DNA of 64,000 nucleotides from Trichococcus pasteurii (GTDB lineage: Bacteria; Bacillota; Bacilli; Lactobacillales; Aerococcaceae), in NCBI RefSeq assembly GCF_900112935.1, contig NZ_FONM01000012.1, forward strand, positions 1-64,000. The letters run 5' to 3'. The notes beneath the pieces are model-generated. The model made no database searches and was not told the DNA's origin. It saw only the letters and a list, made by a program, of their open reading frames with translations. Position numbers and translations under genes: made by a program. Position 1 is the first letter of the stretch. The number at the start of each line of letters is the position of its first letter. This document shows, piece after piece, positions 44,061 to 53,170 of this stretch.

Positions 44061-45431
44061 ATGGACGGGAAGGAACTGTACGGCAGGGAGTTGACGAGGA
44101 GCGAGTGCCGCAGCGCAGACGATAGGCTGTTGGCTCTGGTTGAAAAACGACCCGGTTTGGTCAGCGCGAACGGGAAGCTGACATGTAACCGGTGCGGGAA
44201 TCAGGACCGGAACAAAATGCAGGCAGCACCGTGCTCCTGCGGAACCGCTTGTTTTTATTGCTTAAGTTGTCTGAACATGGGAAAGATCAAAAGCTGCACG
44301 GTGCTCCACCATCTGCCGGAAACCAATGCCTTCGCATGGCCCCATGAGCCGGTTCTGCAATGGCAGGGCCAACTGTCCTCCGAACAGAAACGTGCGTCGG
44401 ATGAAATCGTGGAGACGGTCCGTTCTGAAGAAACACGCCTGATCTGGGCCGTCGCCGGTGCGGGGAAGACCGAGATGATTTTTGAGGGTATTGCAGCCTG
44501 CCTGCGCAAAGGCGGGAGAGTCTGCCTGGCCTCCCCGCGTGTGGACGTTTGCCTGGAACTGGCCCCCCGGATCAAGCAAGCTTTTCCGGACATCCCGTTG
44601 GCCTTGCTGTACGGAGGTAATGAGGAGGGTTACAGCTACACGCCGCTCGTCATCGCCACAACCCATCAACTGCTGCGCTTCCGGGAAGCGTTCGATCTTC
44701 TGGTCATAGACGAAATCGATTCCTTCCCGTTCCATAACGATGCGAGCCTCCAGTTTGGGGCGCAAAAATCCAGAAAAAAAACAAGCGCGCTGATTTATTT
44801 GACGGCGACCCCGTCACGGGCCATGCAAAATGACATCAAGCGCGGCAGATTGGCAGCGACTGTGCTGCCTGCCCGTTATCACGGCTTTGCGCTGCCCGAA
44901 CCAGAATGTCTGTGGGTCGGGAATTGGCGCAAGGCCATCAACAGAAAGAAAAACGCTCGATTTCTTTCCTTGATCAGGAGGCAACTCCAACAGCAACGGC
45001 GCTTCTTGCTTTTTTTGCCGCATATCCAGCTGATGGAAGAGTTGGACGGATGGTTGAGGGAACTTTTTCCGGATAAGCAGTTCACCTGCGTTTCGGCGAG
45101 CGATCCTGACCGCGAGGAGAAAGTGAAAAGGATGCGGGCGGAGATGTATGATTTTTTGATGACAACGACCATACTGGAGCGCGGCGTAACTTTCAGGGAT
45201 ATCGATGTCATTGTGCTTGGCGCGGAAGATCGGGTCTTCACGGAAGCCTCGCTTGTGCAGATTGCCGGCAGGGCAGGAAGGCACAAAGACTTTCCGACAG
45301 GGCGGGTCTGTTTTGCCCACGACGGCGAAACGAAAGCCATCCAGGGGGCGGTCCGGCAAATCCACTCGATGAACCGGGCTGCGGGAAGAAGGGGGCTGTT
45401 GAATGGGTCAGTGTCTGTTTTGCCAAAATGA
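44061..45431 (+). CDS. comFA: competence DNA helicase ComFA
   Basis: A 456-residue DEAD-box ATPase that helps pull single-stranded DNA into competent cells. Seen: an N-terminal four-plus-cysteine zinc region (CNRCGNQ, CSCGTACFYCLSC), Walker A AVAGAGKTEM, Walker B LLVIDEIDSFP in the DEID form, LTATPS (motif III), and the C-terminal TTTILERGVTF and QIAGRAGRH (motif VI). ATG 44061 has GGGAGGAAGG immediately upstream; 16 earlier codons are open without support. It overlaps comFC by 29 bases. Competence would also need com genes elsewhere. Confidence 0.93.
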   Translation: MDGKELYGRELTRSECRSADDRLLALVEKRPGLVSANGKLTCNRCGNQDRNKMQAAPCSCGTACFYCLSCLNMGKIKSCTVLHHLPETNAFAWPHEPVLQWQGQLSSEQKRASDEIVETVRSEETRLIWAVAGAGKTEMIFEGIAACLRKGGRVCLASPRVDVCLELAPRIKQAFPDIPLALLYGGNEEGYSYTPLVIATTHQLLRFREAFDLLVIDEIDSFPFHNDASLQFGAQKSRKKTSALIYLTATPSRAMQNDIKRGRLAATVLPARYHGFALPEPECLWVGNWRKAINRKKNARFLSLIRRQLQQQRRFLLFLPHIQLMEELDGWLRELFPDKQFTCVSASDPDREEKVKRMRAEMYDFLMTTTILERGVTFRDIDVIVLGAEDRVFTEASLVQIAGRAGRHKDFPTGRVCFAHDGETKAIQGAVRQIHSMNRAAGRRGLLNGSVSVLPK

Positions 45432-46095
45432 GATTCGCGAAGTATTGACCCTCCAGGAACTTTTTGGTTTCGGGAAAAAGAATCGCGGAACGGTCTGCCG
45501 GACCTGTGAGGAAAAGTTGCCGCGTTTAGCCGGCCGAACCTGCTGTCCGGGATGCATGCGGCCGCAATCATTATCCACGGGTTTGTGCGAGGACTGCCGG
45601 AGTTGGAGCAGTCGCTATCCGGAGCTGACGATCGCGCATCATGCTTGCTATGCCTATACGGGCATCGTGAAGGACTGGCTGCAACGCTATAAGTTCCAAG
45701 GCGATTACCGTCTTGCTGGTGCCTTCACGAACGATCTGCGGGCATATCAAAGAGCGCATCCTCAAGCACTGTTCCTCCCGCTGCCGATATCAATCGCCAG
45801 CTACGAGGAAAGGGGCTTCAACCAGTGCGAGGAGATGCTGAAACAGGCAAGAATCCGCTACGTACAATTCTTGGAGAACCAGCATGCCGGCGAAAAACAA
45901 TCGGAAAAAAACAGGGGGGAACGACTGCTGACAACGCAACCATTTTCGTTGCGGGTTGAGCACAAAAAATATCTTCAGCAGGAAATTATTCTTTTTGATG
46001 ACGTCTACACTACCGGAAGAACGCTCTACCACGCGAAATCCCTCCTGTACAAGCAAGGATTCAGATCGGTGCGCTCCGTTACAATCGCAAGATAA
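45403..46095 (+). CDS. comFC: ComFC phosphoribosyltransferase-like competence protein
   Basis: A 230-residue protein of the ComFC/GntX type. N-terminal cysteine pairs (CLFCQN, CRTCEEK, CCPGCMRP, CEDC) form a zinc region, then a type I phosphoribosyltransferase-like domain with LFLPLPISIASYEERGFNQ and the PRPP loop ILFDDVYTTGRTL. It works with ComFA in DNA uptake. AAGGGGG lies 7 bases before ATG 45403. The start lies within the end of comFA, showing coupling. Confidence 0.94.
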   Translation: MGQCLFCQNEIREVLTLQELFGFGKKNRGTVCRTCEEKLPRLAGRTCCPGCMRPQSLSTGLCEDCRSWSSRYPELTIAHHACYAYTGIVKDWLQRYKFQGDYRLAGAFTNDLRAYQRAHPQALFLPLPISIASYEERGFNQCEEMLKQARIRYVQFLENQHAGEKQSEKNRGERLLTTQPFSLRVEHKKYLQQEIILFDDVYTTGRTLYHAKSLLYKQGFRSVRSVTIAR

Positions 46096-46108
46096 TCAAT
46101 CATAAACA

Positions 46109-46137
46109 TTGAAATGTTAAGGCGCTTACATTATAAT
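46109..46137 (+). promoter_or_regulatory. hpf promoter
   Basis: TTGAAA (46109-46114), 17-base spacer, TATAAT (46132-46137). The leader to the hpf start is about 80 bases. Confidence 0.8.
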
Positions 46138-46221
46138 GAGGTTAAAGAAACCCCCTATGAGTGGTCCATAGGTGAGGGTTGTCTTTATCTGACGATGCGT
46201 CAGACGAAAGGAGAGAGTGCT

Positions 46222-46779
46222 ATGTTTAAGTATAATGTCCGAGGAGAAAATATTGAGGTTACAGAACCGATTCGCAGCTACGCCGAGAAAAAATTAGGCA
46301 GACTGGAAAAATACTTTGGCAACGTGCCTGAAACAACTGCGCATGTCAACTTGAAAGTATATCCATTCCCAGCCGAAAAATCTGCTAAGGTGGAAGTTAC
46401 GGTTCCGCTACCTTTCCTGGTTTTAAGAGCCGAAGAGACTTCCAACGATCTATACGGAAGCATCGATTTGGTTGTGGACAAACTTGAACGCCAAGTCCGT
46501 AAGTACAAGACGAAGATTCACCGCAAATCCAGAGAGAGAGGATTTGATATCGGTAACGAGCCGAATCTGATCGAAGAGAAAATGGAAGACGATGAGAATC
46601 CGCTTGAAATCGTCCGCACTAAACGTCTTTCCCTCAAACCGATGGACAGTGAAGAAGCTGTATTGCAGATGAATATGCTTGGACACAACTTCTTTATCTT
46701 CGAAGATGCTGAAACGAACGGCACAAGTATCGTGTACCGCCGAAAAGACGGCAAATTCGGTCTGATCGAAACTGACTAA
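46222..46779 (+). CDS. hpf: ribosome hibernation promoting factor, long form
   Basis: A 185-residue long HPF that dimerises 70S ribosomes into inactive 100S particles in stationary phase. Residues 1-100 form the S30AE ribosome-binding domain (YNVRGENIEVTEPIRSYAEKKLGRLEKYF); a charged linker follows; the C-terminal dimerisation domain (about 130-185) has IVRTKRLSLKPMDSEEAVLQMNMLGHNFFIFEDA. AAAGGAGAGAG precedes ATG 46222; 36 open codons upstream cross the promoter region. A terminator follows. Confidence 0.96.
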   Translation: MFKYNVRGENIEVTEPIRSYAEKKLGRLEKYFGNVPETTAHVNLKVYPFPAEKSAKVEVTVPLPFLVLRAEETSNDLYGSIDLVVDKLERQVRKYKTKIHRKSRERGFDIGNEPNLIEEKMEDDENPLEIVRTKRLSLKPMDSEEAVLQMNMLGHNFFIFEDAETNGTSIVYRRKDGKFGLIETD

Positions 46780-46792
46780 ATCCGAAAATAAC

Positions 46793-46827
46793 GTCCCCCG
46801 CCAATGAACGGCGGGGGGCTTTTTTTT
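46793..46827 (+). terminator. terminator after hpf
   Basis: GTCCCCCGCC and GGCGGGGGGC form a G/C-rich stem with a 7-base loop, followed by eight T. Confidence 0.95.
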
Positions 46828-47044
46828 ACTTAAGAAAGTATATAAATTGTCGGAATCAAAAGTGCATCACCGTTGGTGTTGTTTAGGATTGTAAAATGTT
46901 CCATGCATCCCAAATCATTGGCTAGCTTCACGGGTTAGCCCTTCGGAATTTAGATAAACCGCACCTATTGCGCTCTACGATGCTCAGGCGGCACGGTTTC
47001 CTAAAATTCTTTCAGGGCTGAACGAACCCGTTCCGCTTTTCCTA
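46828..47044. other. intergenic region with inverted repeats, no gene
   Basis: Between hpf and secA no protein frame with a ribosome site is seen. It holds a small hairpin GGCTA/TAGCC (46920-46940), a longer inverted pair AATTTAG-n3-AACCG (46947-46961) with CGGTTT-n2-TAAAATT (46994-47008), and copy 2 of the 33-bp repeat at its end. The composition suggests a degenerate mobile repeat or an RNA element. Confidence 0.5.
47012..47044. repeat. 33-bp intergenic repeat, copy 2
   Basis: Identical to 22082-22114 except for one base in the palindrome (TTCCGC for TTCAGC), which breaks one stem pair. Confidence 0.7.
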
Positions 47045-47082
47045 TTAGTCAACCGGTGCAAGGTTTTGTTGATGGTGAGTAG

Positions 47083-47111
47083 TTCACATTAATTAAAAGT
47101 AATGATAGAAT
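47083..47111 (+). promoter_or_regulatory. secA promoter
   Basis: TTCACA (47083-47088), 17-base spacer, TAGAAT (47106-47111), about 110 bases before secA. Confidence 0.6.
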
Positions 47112-47222
47112 AGTAGAGATATAAGAATTATTTTTGCAGCAGCAACGAACGACATATACACGAATACATACCCAGTGAAAATGAGTGCTGGAATGAAATC
47201 AGACAGCAAGAGGAGATATAGA

Positions 47223-49772
47223 ATGGCCAACTTTTTAAAGAAACTCATCGAGAATGATAAGAAAGAGCTACGTTCCTTGGAAGCAGTAGCGGATAAGGTC
47301 ATCTCCTACGCGGATCGAATGGCCGCTTTGGATGATGAAGAATTGCGCGAACTGACCGCATCCTATAAAGAACGCTATCAAAAAGGGGAGTCTTTGGACG
47401 ACCTGCTTCCGGAAGCATTTGCCGTAGTCCGCGAAGGCGCAAAACGCGTCTTGGGGCTGTATCCTTATAAAGTGCAGATTATGGGGGGGATCACCCTGCA
47501 TAAAGGCAATATCGCCGAAATGAAGACCGGTGAAGGTAAAACCTTGACCGCGACGATGCCGGTTTACCTGAACGCCTTATCGGGCGAAGGTGTCCACGTT
47601 GTCACAGTCAACGAGTATCTGGCAAGCCGCGATGCTGTTGAGATGGGTGAACTCTACCGTTTCCTGGGGTTGACTGTTGGCTTGAACACAAACGGCAAGT
47701 CTTCGGAAGAAAAAAGAGAAGCCTATAACTGCGACATCACCTACAGCACCAACAATGAATTGGGCTTTGATTATTTGCGGGACAATATGGTCGTCTACAA
47801 AAATCAAATGGTGCAACGTCCGTTGAACTTTGCGGTCGTCGATGAGGTCGACTCGATCTTGATCGATGAAGCCCGCACACCATTGATCATTTCCGGACAA
47901 GCAGAAAAATCGACGGCACTCTATAACCGAGCCGATTTCTTTATCAAAGGATTGAAAGAGAATGAAGACTACACGATCGATTTGACGTCCAAATCAATCG
48001 CATTGACGGATGAAGGCATCGAGAAAGCCGAAAAAACATTCCATTTGCCGAACTTGTACGATGTGGATAATACCCGCTTGGTGCACCATTTGGATCAAGC
48101 CTTGCGCGCGAATTACATCATGCTTGTGGACATCGATTACGTAGTGGAAGACGGGAAGGTAAAAATCGTCGATCAATTCACAGGACGAATCATGGAAGGC
48201 CGCCGTTACTCGGACGGGCTTCACCAAGCCATCGAAGCGAAAGAGAACGTGGAAATCGAAAATGAATCGAAAACGATGGCCACCATCACTTTCCAGAACT
48301 ATTTCCGTATGTACAAAAAACTGTCCGGTATGACCGGTACAGCGAAAACGGAAGAAGAAGAGTTCCGGGAAATCTATAACATGAACGTCATTTCGATTCC
48401 TACAAACAGACCAATCGTCCGTCATGACTATCCGGATTTGTTGTATCCATCCTTGAAGAGCAAATTCAGGGCTGTCGTCGGCGACATCAAAGAGCGTCAC
48501 GCGAAAGGTCAGCCGATCCTTGTCGGTACCGTAGCCGTGGAAACCTCTGAACTGCTTTCGCAGATGCTGCGTCAAGAAAACATTCCGCACCAAGTCTTGA
48601 ATGCCAAAAACCATTTCCGGGAAGCGGAAATCATCATCGGGGCCGGTCAACCCGGAGCCGTCACGATCGCCACCAATATGGCTGGTCGTGGTACCGACAT
48701 CAAGCTGGGTAAAGGCGTCAAGGAATTAGGCGGTCTTTGCGTCATCGGTACCGAACGCCATGAATCACGCCGGATCGACAACCAATTGCGTGGACGTTCC
48801 GGACGTCAAGGGGATCCCGGCGAAACGCAATTTTACCTTTCACTTGAAGACGACTTGATGAGACGTTTCGGATCGGAACGCATCCAGCAAGTCTGGAGCA
48901 AATTGAATTTGGATGATGAAGCAGAAGATGTGGTCATCCAAAGCAAAATGCTTTCCAAACAAGTGGAATCCGCCCAAAAACGAGTGGAAGGCAACAACTA
49001 CGATACCCGTAAAAACGTGCTGGAATATGATGAAGTCATGCGCGAACAGCGTGAAATCATTTATGGACAGCGTCTGGAAGTCATCAATGAAACCGAATCG
49101 CTGAAGTATGTCGCAACAGCCATGATCAAACGTGCGATTGCGCGTGTGGTCGAAACGCATACCATCGGTGAAAAGGCGACTTGGAATCTGCAAGGCATCC
49201 GCGACTTTGCCGGAGCAGCCCTTGTGCATCCCGACAGCATCAGCTTGGCCGATCTGGAAGGCAAAACTGCGCATGAAATCGAGGAATACTTGGTGGAACG
49301 CGCAATGGAAGTCTACAAGACAAAAGAGAAACAATTGAGTCCGGAACAAATCTTGGAGTTTGAAAAAGTTGTCATTCTGCGGGTCGTGGACAGCAAATGG
49401 ACCGATCACATCGACAATATGGATGAGCTTCGCCAAGGAATCGGTTTGCGTTCTTACGCACAGAACAATCCGTTGACCGAATACCAAACCGAGGGCTATG
49501 ATCGTTTCCAGGAAATGATCGCCACCATCGATTATGACGTTACCCGTATCGTGATGAAATCAGAAATCCGTCAAAACCTGCAACGACAATCAGTGGGACA
49601 AGGTTCGAACATCATGCCGACGCGTGAGACAGTCGCTTCCCAAACGGAGCAACAGGAACAAGCGCGCAGAGCGCAGATTGCCGCAATGAGGATGCAAAAA
49701 CTGATGGAAATACAAAAAGCCAAACTAGCGGCTGAAGCAGCCGAAAAACAAGAATCGCCTACCGAAGAATAA
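47223..49772 (+). CDS. secA: preprotein translocase ATPase SecA
   Basis: An 849-residue motor of the Sec pathway. Seen: [29 protein letters not shown] (Walker A), [21 protein letters not shown] (Walker B), [51 protein letters not shown], and the helical wing domain after it. The C-terminus ends in an Ala/Glu/Lys/Gln stretch (EKQESPTEE) and lacks the Cys-x-Cys zinc domain found at the end of most SecA proteins; the three frames after the stop do not contain it either. AAGAGGAGATA precedes ATG 47223; 16 upstream codons are unsupported. Terminated before prfB. Confidence 0.97.
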   Translation: MANFLKKLIENDKKELRSLEAVADKVISYADRMAALDDEELRELTASYKERYQKGESLDDLLPEAFAVVREGAKRVLGLYPYKVQIMGGITLHKGNIAEMKTGEGKTLTATMPVYLNALSGEGVHVVTVNEYLASRDAVEMGELYRFLGLTVGLNTNGKSSEEKREAYNCDITYSTNNELGFDYLRDNMVVYKNQMVQRPLNFAVVDEVDSILIDEARTPLIISGQAEKSTALYNRADFFIKGLKENEDYTIDLTSKSIALTDEGIEKAEKTFHLPNLYDVDNTRLVHHLDQALRANYIMLVDIDYVVEDGKVKIVDQFTGRIMEGRRYSDGLHQAIEAKENVEIENESKTMATITFQNYFRMYKKLSGMTGTAKTEEEEFREIYNMNVISIPTNRPIVRHDYPDLLYPSLKSKFRAVVGDIKERHAKGQPILVGTVAVETSELLSQMLRQENIPHQVLNAKNHFREAEIIIGAGQPGAVTIATNMAGRGTDIKLGKGVKELGGLCVIGTERHESRRIDNQLRGRSGRQGDPGETQFYLSLEDDLMRRFGSERIQQVWSKLNLDDEAEDVVIQSKMLSKQVESAQKRVEGNNYDTRKNVLEYDEVMREQREIIYGQRLEVINETESLKYVATAMIKRAIARVVETHTIGEKATWNLQGIRDFAGAALVHPDSISLADLEGKTAHEIEEYLVERAMEVYKTKEKQLSPEQILEFEKVVILRVVDSKWTDHIDNMDELRQGIGLRSYAQNNPLTEYQTEGYDRFQEMIATIDYDVTRIVMKSEIRQNLQRQSVGQGSNIMPTRETVASQTEQQEQARRAQIAAMRMQKLMEIQKAKLAAEAAEKQESPTEE

Positions 49773-49851
49773 CCGGTAACGTATCAGCGAAGCGCATTTC
49801 AATCACCAAAATCAAGTCAAACACACACTAATCGGATACAGCGCCAATCGG

Positions 49852-49905
49852 GGAGGGTCGGGATAAAAAACAGTAGCTTGTTTTTATCCCGACCCATCCT
49901 TCTTT
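49852..49905 (+). terminator. terminator after secA
   Basis: GGGTCGGGATAAAAA and TTTTTATCCCGACCC form a perfect 15-bp stem with an 11-base loop, then TCCTTCTTTTG. Confidence 0.82.
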
Positions 49906-49928
49906 TGTCGAATCTAGGAGGAAATCAA

Positions 49929-51045
49929 ATGGAATTAAGCGAAATCAAAGCAATACTGGAAAGTTCAGAAACAAAAATCTCAAGCTTCAGGAGGTCTCTT
50001 TGACTTAGATGGCCTAGAAACGGATATCGCGGAATTCGACGATCGCATGTTGGATCCGGAATTCTGGAACAACGCCGAAGCGGCGCAGGAAGTCATCAAC
50101 CAATCGAACCAATTGAAAGCAGTCTACAATACGTTCAAGAGTTTGGAAGCGCAATATGAAGACCTTGAAGTCTTGTATGAAATGGTAAAAGAGGATGAAG
50201 ATCCGGAATACCTCGAAGAATTGAACGAAAAAACGACAGAATTTACCGAAGCGCTGGAAAAATATGAATTGACGATGCTGTTGAACGGACCGCACGACAA
50301 ATCGAACGCTATCTTGGAAATCCATCCAGGTGCTGGCGGAACGGAATCCCAGGACTGGGGAAGCATGCTTTTCCGCATGTACACGCGTTGGGCCGACAAA
50401 AAAGGCTTTGACGTAGAGACGTTGGATTATCAAAGCGGGGATGAGGCCGGAATCAAAAGCGTAACGATCCTGATCAAAGGGATGAACGCCTATGGCTACC
50501 TGCGTTCGGAAAGGGGCGTGCACCGTTTGGTCCGTATCTCGCCGTTCGACTCTGCCGGAAGAAGGCACACCTCTTTTTGTTCGATCGACGTGATGCCGGA
50601 GATAGCTGCTGACGATGCGGAGATAGAAGTGAATCCGGACGACATCCGTGTGGACACCTACCGCGCCAGCGGAGCCGGCGGACAGCACATCAACAAAACA
50701 TCATCAGCCATCCGGATTACGCATATCCCGACCGGCATCGTTGTGGCAAGTCAGGCGCAACGTTCCCAATTCCAGAACAGGGATACCGCTATGGGGATGC
50801 TGAAGGCAAAACTGTATCAACTGCAGGAGGAAGAGCGCGAAAAAGAATTGGCAGCCATCCGCGGAGAGCAAAAAGAAATCGGTTGGGGTTCACAGATCCG
50901 TTCTTACGTGTTCCATCCTTATTCGATGGTCAAGGATCACAGAAGCAGCTATGAAACGGGTAACGTACAGGCTGTCATGGACGGGGATCTCGATGCCTTC
51001 ATCGATGCCTATCTGAAAATGACGATGGATCAGGAAGAACTGTAA
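49929..51045 (+). CDS. prfB: peptide chain release factor 2, programmed +1 frameshift
   Basis: RF2 in two overlapping frames. Zero frame: ATG 49929 to in-frame TGA 50001-50003 (24 residues). A +1 shift at CTT-TGA-C continues from GAC 50002 to the stop at 51045, giving about 371 residues. Seen: the tripeptide anticodon SPF in [12 protein letters not shown], and the catalytic GGQ in [20 protein letters not shown]2 reads UGA and UAA; low RF2 raises shifting, giving autoregulation. AGGAGGAAATCAA precedes ATG 49929. An annotation that starts at ATG 50047 would lose about 40 N-terminal residues. Confidence 0.95.
49989..50004 (+). promoter_or_regulatory. prfB frameshift signal
   Basis: AGGAGG (49989-49994), an internal Shine-Dalgarno-like element, three bases before the slip codon CTT (49998-50000) and the stop TGA followed by C. 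In most prfB genes the element is AGGGGG; AGGAGG here should pair even better with 16S rRNA. Confidence 0.93.
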
Positions 51046-51119
51046 AATCCGCAACCAGAATAAATATGCCCAGGCTGGAGCAGCAATACTGAGGATTCAA
51101 CTGAAATTCTGAGAAACTA

Positions 51120-51175
51120 TTGACACATACTTGTAAAGAAACTAAAACAGACATATTTGCGCAACGTGCTATAAT
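51120..51175 (+). promoter_or_regulatory. ftsEX promoter region
   Basis: TGCTATAAT (51167-51175) is a consensus extended -10. Upstream, TTGACA (51120-51125), 17 bases, TAAAAC (51143-51148) is a second possible promoter. Confidence 0.6.
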
Positions 51176-51247
51176 AGGGAAGCATTCTTGCAGCCTCTGA
51201 AGGTTTCAGAGCGAAAGCAGGGAAAAAAAGAAAAGACAGGTGATAAA

Positions 51248-51934
51248 ATGATTGAAATGCTGAATGTCTCTAAGAAGTACAACAACGGCATTACGGCGGT
51301 CAATAATCTGAGCGTGAAGATCGATCAAGGCGAATTTGTGTATATTGTAGGCCCCAGCGGAGCCGGCAAATCAACCTTCATCAAAATGATGTATCGCGAA
51401 GTAAAACCAACCTCAGGAACTGTTCAAGTAGGCAAATATAATTTAACGACCATGAAGGAAAAAGAAGTTCCGTTGTTGCGTCGTTTTGTGGGTGTGGTCT
51501 TCCAGGATTTCAAACTATTACCTAAACTGACCGTATACGAAAACATCGCCTACGCGATGGAAGTAGTCGAAAAAAGTCCGAAAGTCATCCAGAAGCGTGT
51601 CTTGGAAGTGCTTGATTTGGTTGGACTGAAGCACAAAGTCCGGATGTTCCCGAATGAACTTTCAGGCGGGGAACAGCAACGGATTGCGATTGCGCGTGCG
51701 ATTGCGAATATGCCAGGCGTCCTGATTGCGGATGAGCCGACAGGTAACTTGGATCCGGATACGTCGATGGAAATCATGCGCATTCTGGAAGAAATCAACA
51801 ACCAGGGGACAACGATCCTGATGGCAACCCATAACAGCCAAATCGTTAATGACATCAAACACCGTGTATTAGCAATAGAGAATGGCCGTATTGTCCGAGA
51901 TCAACAAGAAGGAGAATATGGATATGAAATTTAG
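51248..51934 (+). CDS. ftsE: cell division ATP-binding protein FtsE
   Basis: A 228-residue ABC ATPase paired with FtsX to control peptidoglycan hydrolases at the wall. Seen: Walker A VGPSGAGKSTFIKMMYRE, Q-loop VVFQDFKLLPKLTVYENIAYA, signature LSGGEQQRIAIARAI, Walker B VLIADEPTGNLDPDTS. The KLLPKLTVYENIA stretch is typical of FtsE. ATG 51248 has CAGGTGA upstream; 20 upstream codons are unsupported. It overlaps ftsX by 11 bases. Confidence 0.96.
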   Translation: MIEMLNVSKKYNNGITAVNNLSVKIDQGEFVYIVGPSGAGKSTFIKMMYREVKPTSGTVQVGKYNLTTMKEKEVPLLRRFVGVVFQDFKLLPKLTVYENIAYAMEVVEKSPKVIQKRVLEVLDLVGLKHKVRMFPNELSGGEQQRIAIARAIANMPGVLIADEPTGNLDPDTSMEIMRILEEINNQGTTILMATHNSQIVNDIKHRVLAIENGRIVRDQQEGEYGYEI

Positions 51935-52811
51935 AACATTTGCCAGACACATAAGAGATGCATTCAAAAGCCTGTTCCGGAATGGCTGGATGTCGATAGC
52001 CTCGATCAGTGCAGTGGCGCTGACTTTGCTGCTTGTGGGATCCTTTACCGGTATTCTTTTGAACGTGAATAAATTGGCTTCCGATGTCGAAAATGATGTG
52101 AGTGTAAAAGTTTACATCGATCTGGCGGCTGATCCGGCCGCGCAGGAAACGTTGAAGACCCAACTGGAGAACATCGCCAATGTGGAATCCATCACCTTCT
52201 CAAGCAAGGACGAGGAATTGGATAAGATCATCGGCAGCTACGGTGAGGAATTCGACCTTTTCGGTGGGGATGCCAATCCGTTGTATGATGCTTATGTCCT
52301 GAACACAACGGCACCGGAGCAGACGAAAGCGGTAGCTGAAGCAGCATCCGCCATGCAGTATGTCACGCAGGTCGAATACGGCGGTGCCACAGCGGATAAG
52401 TTGTTCGAGACGATTGCGACAATCCGTACGATCGGGCTCGTCATCATCATTGGTTTGCTGTTGGTTGCTGTATTCCTGATTTCCAATACGATCCGGATCA
52501 CCATCTTCTCCCGCAGCACGGAGATCGAAATCATGCGTTTGGTGGGCGCAAAAAACAGCTTCATCAGATGGCCATTCCTGATTGAAGGAGCCATTATCGG
52601 ATTGATAGGGGCATTGATTCCCATGACTTTCCTCGTGTTCCTTTACCGCTTCATCTTTGATGTGAGCGGGGACTACTTGGCCGGCACAAACTTCGGCCTC
52701 TTGACTCCGAATCCATTCCTAATCTACATCAGTCTTTTGATGGTGGGCATCGGCATCTTTATCGGGGCCTTCGGGTCAGTATTCTCGATGCGTCGCTTCC
52801 TGAAAGTTTAA
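51924..52811 (+). CDS. ftsX: cell division protein FtsX
   Basis: A 295-residue membrane partner of FtsE with four helices: one near residues 22-44, then three in the C-terminal half (about 170-195, 215-240, 265-290). The large extracellular loop between helices 1 and 2 starts VENDVSVKVYIDLA and contacts wall-hydrolase partners in related bacteria. The ISNTIRITIFSRSTEIEIMRLVGAKNSFIRWPF segment is the conserved FtsX core that couples to FtsE. ATG 51924 is 9 bases after GGAG; ATG 51918 is also open but too close. A terminator follows. Confidence 0.95.
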   Translation: MKFRTFARHIRDAFKSLFRNGWMSIASISAVALTLLLVGSFTGILLNVNKLASDVENDVSVKVYIDLAADPAAQETLKTQLENIANVESITFSSKDEELDKIIGSYGEEFDLFGGDANPLYDAYVLNTTAPEQTKAVAEAASAMQYVTQVEYGGATADKLFETIATIRTIGLVIIIGLLLVAVFLISNTIRITIFSRSTEIEIMRLVGAKNSFIRWPFLIEGAIIGLIGALIPMTFLVFLYRFIFDVSGDYLAGTNFGLLTPNPFLIYISLLMVGIGIFIGAFGSVFSMRRFLKV

Positions 52812-52830
52812 TGAAATAGAGCGTATTCTC

Positions 52831-52873
52831 AAAAGGTTCCAGTCATACAAAACGTATGGGTGGAACCTTTTTT
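52831..52873 (+). terminator. terminator after ftsX
   Basis: AAAAGGTTCCA and TGGAACCTTTT with inner CATAC/GTATG form a nested stem, followed by T's. Confidence 0.93.
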
Positions 52874-53170
52874 GTCGCCTGAAATCACTGTTCTTGTCCT
52901 GAAAAACGACAAAGCCCAATTATTATTTTCGCTCTTGGATATTCCTCCCGAACCTTACGAAATCTCCTGTACAGCGCACTTTTTGGAGTCTTATGATTTG
53001 AAAGGAAAGAATCAGCCAGTGAAATCCGAATTGCCGTTTTCTGACATTTTTAGTATGCTAAAAAGGAAAGCGGGCCGATCAGAAAGCTGAGGCTCTCAAA
53101 ATACGGATATTCGTAAATTACATGGGATGGAACGACTCATCCCGGACCCCAATCGGTCAGAGGAGGAAAC
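52874..53170 (+). other. intergenic region with phoP promoter and palindrome
   Basis: No supported gene. A frame of 76 codons (52860-53090) begins inside the ftsX terminator and has no ribosome site. A candidate promoter for phoP is TTGCCG (53031-53036), 17 bases, TATGCT (53054-53059). The -10 lies in the centre of the perfect palindrome TTTTTAG-TATG-CTAAAAA (53047-53064). Confidence 0.5.

Noticed and set aside
52860-53090. A 76-codon frame upstream of phoP
   Set aside because: It begins with GTG inside the ftsX terminator, has no ribosome site, and its sequence matches nothing recognised; it also overlaps the phoP promoter.
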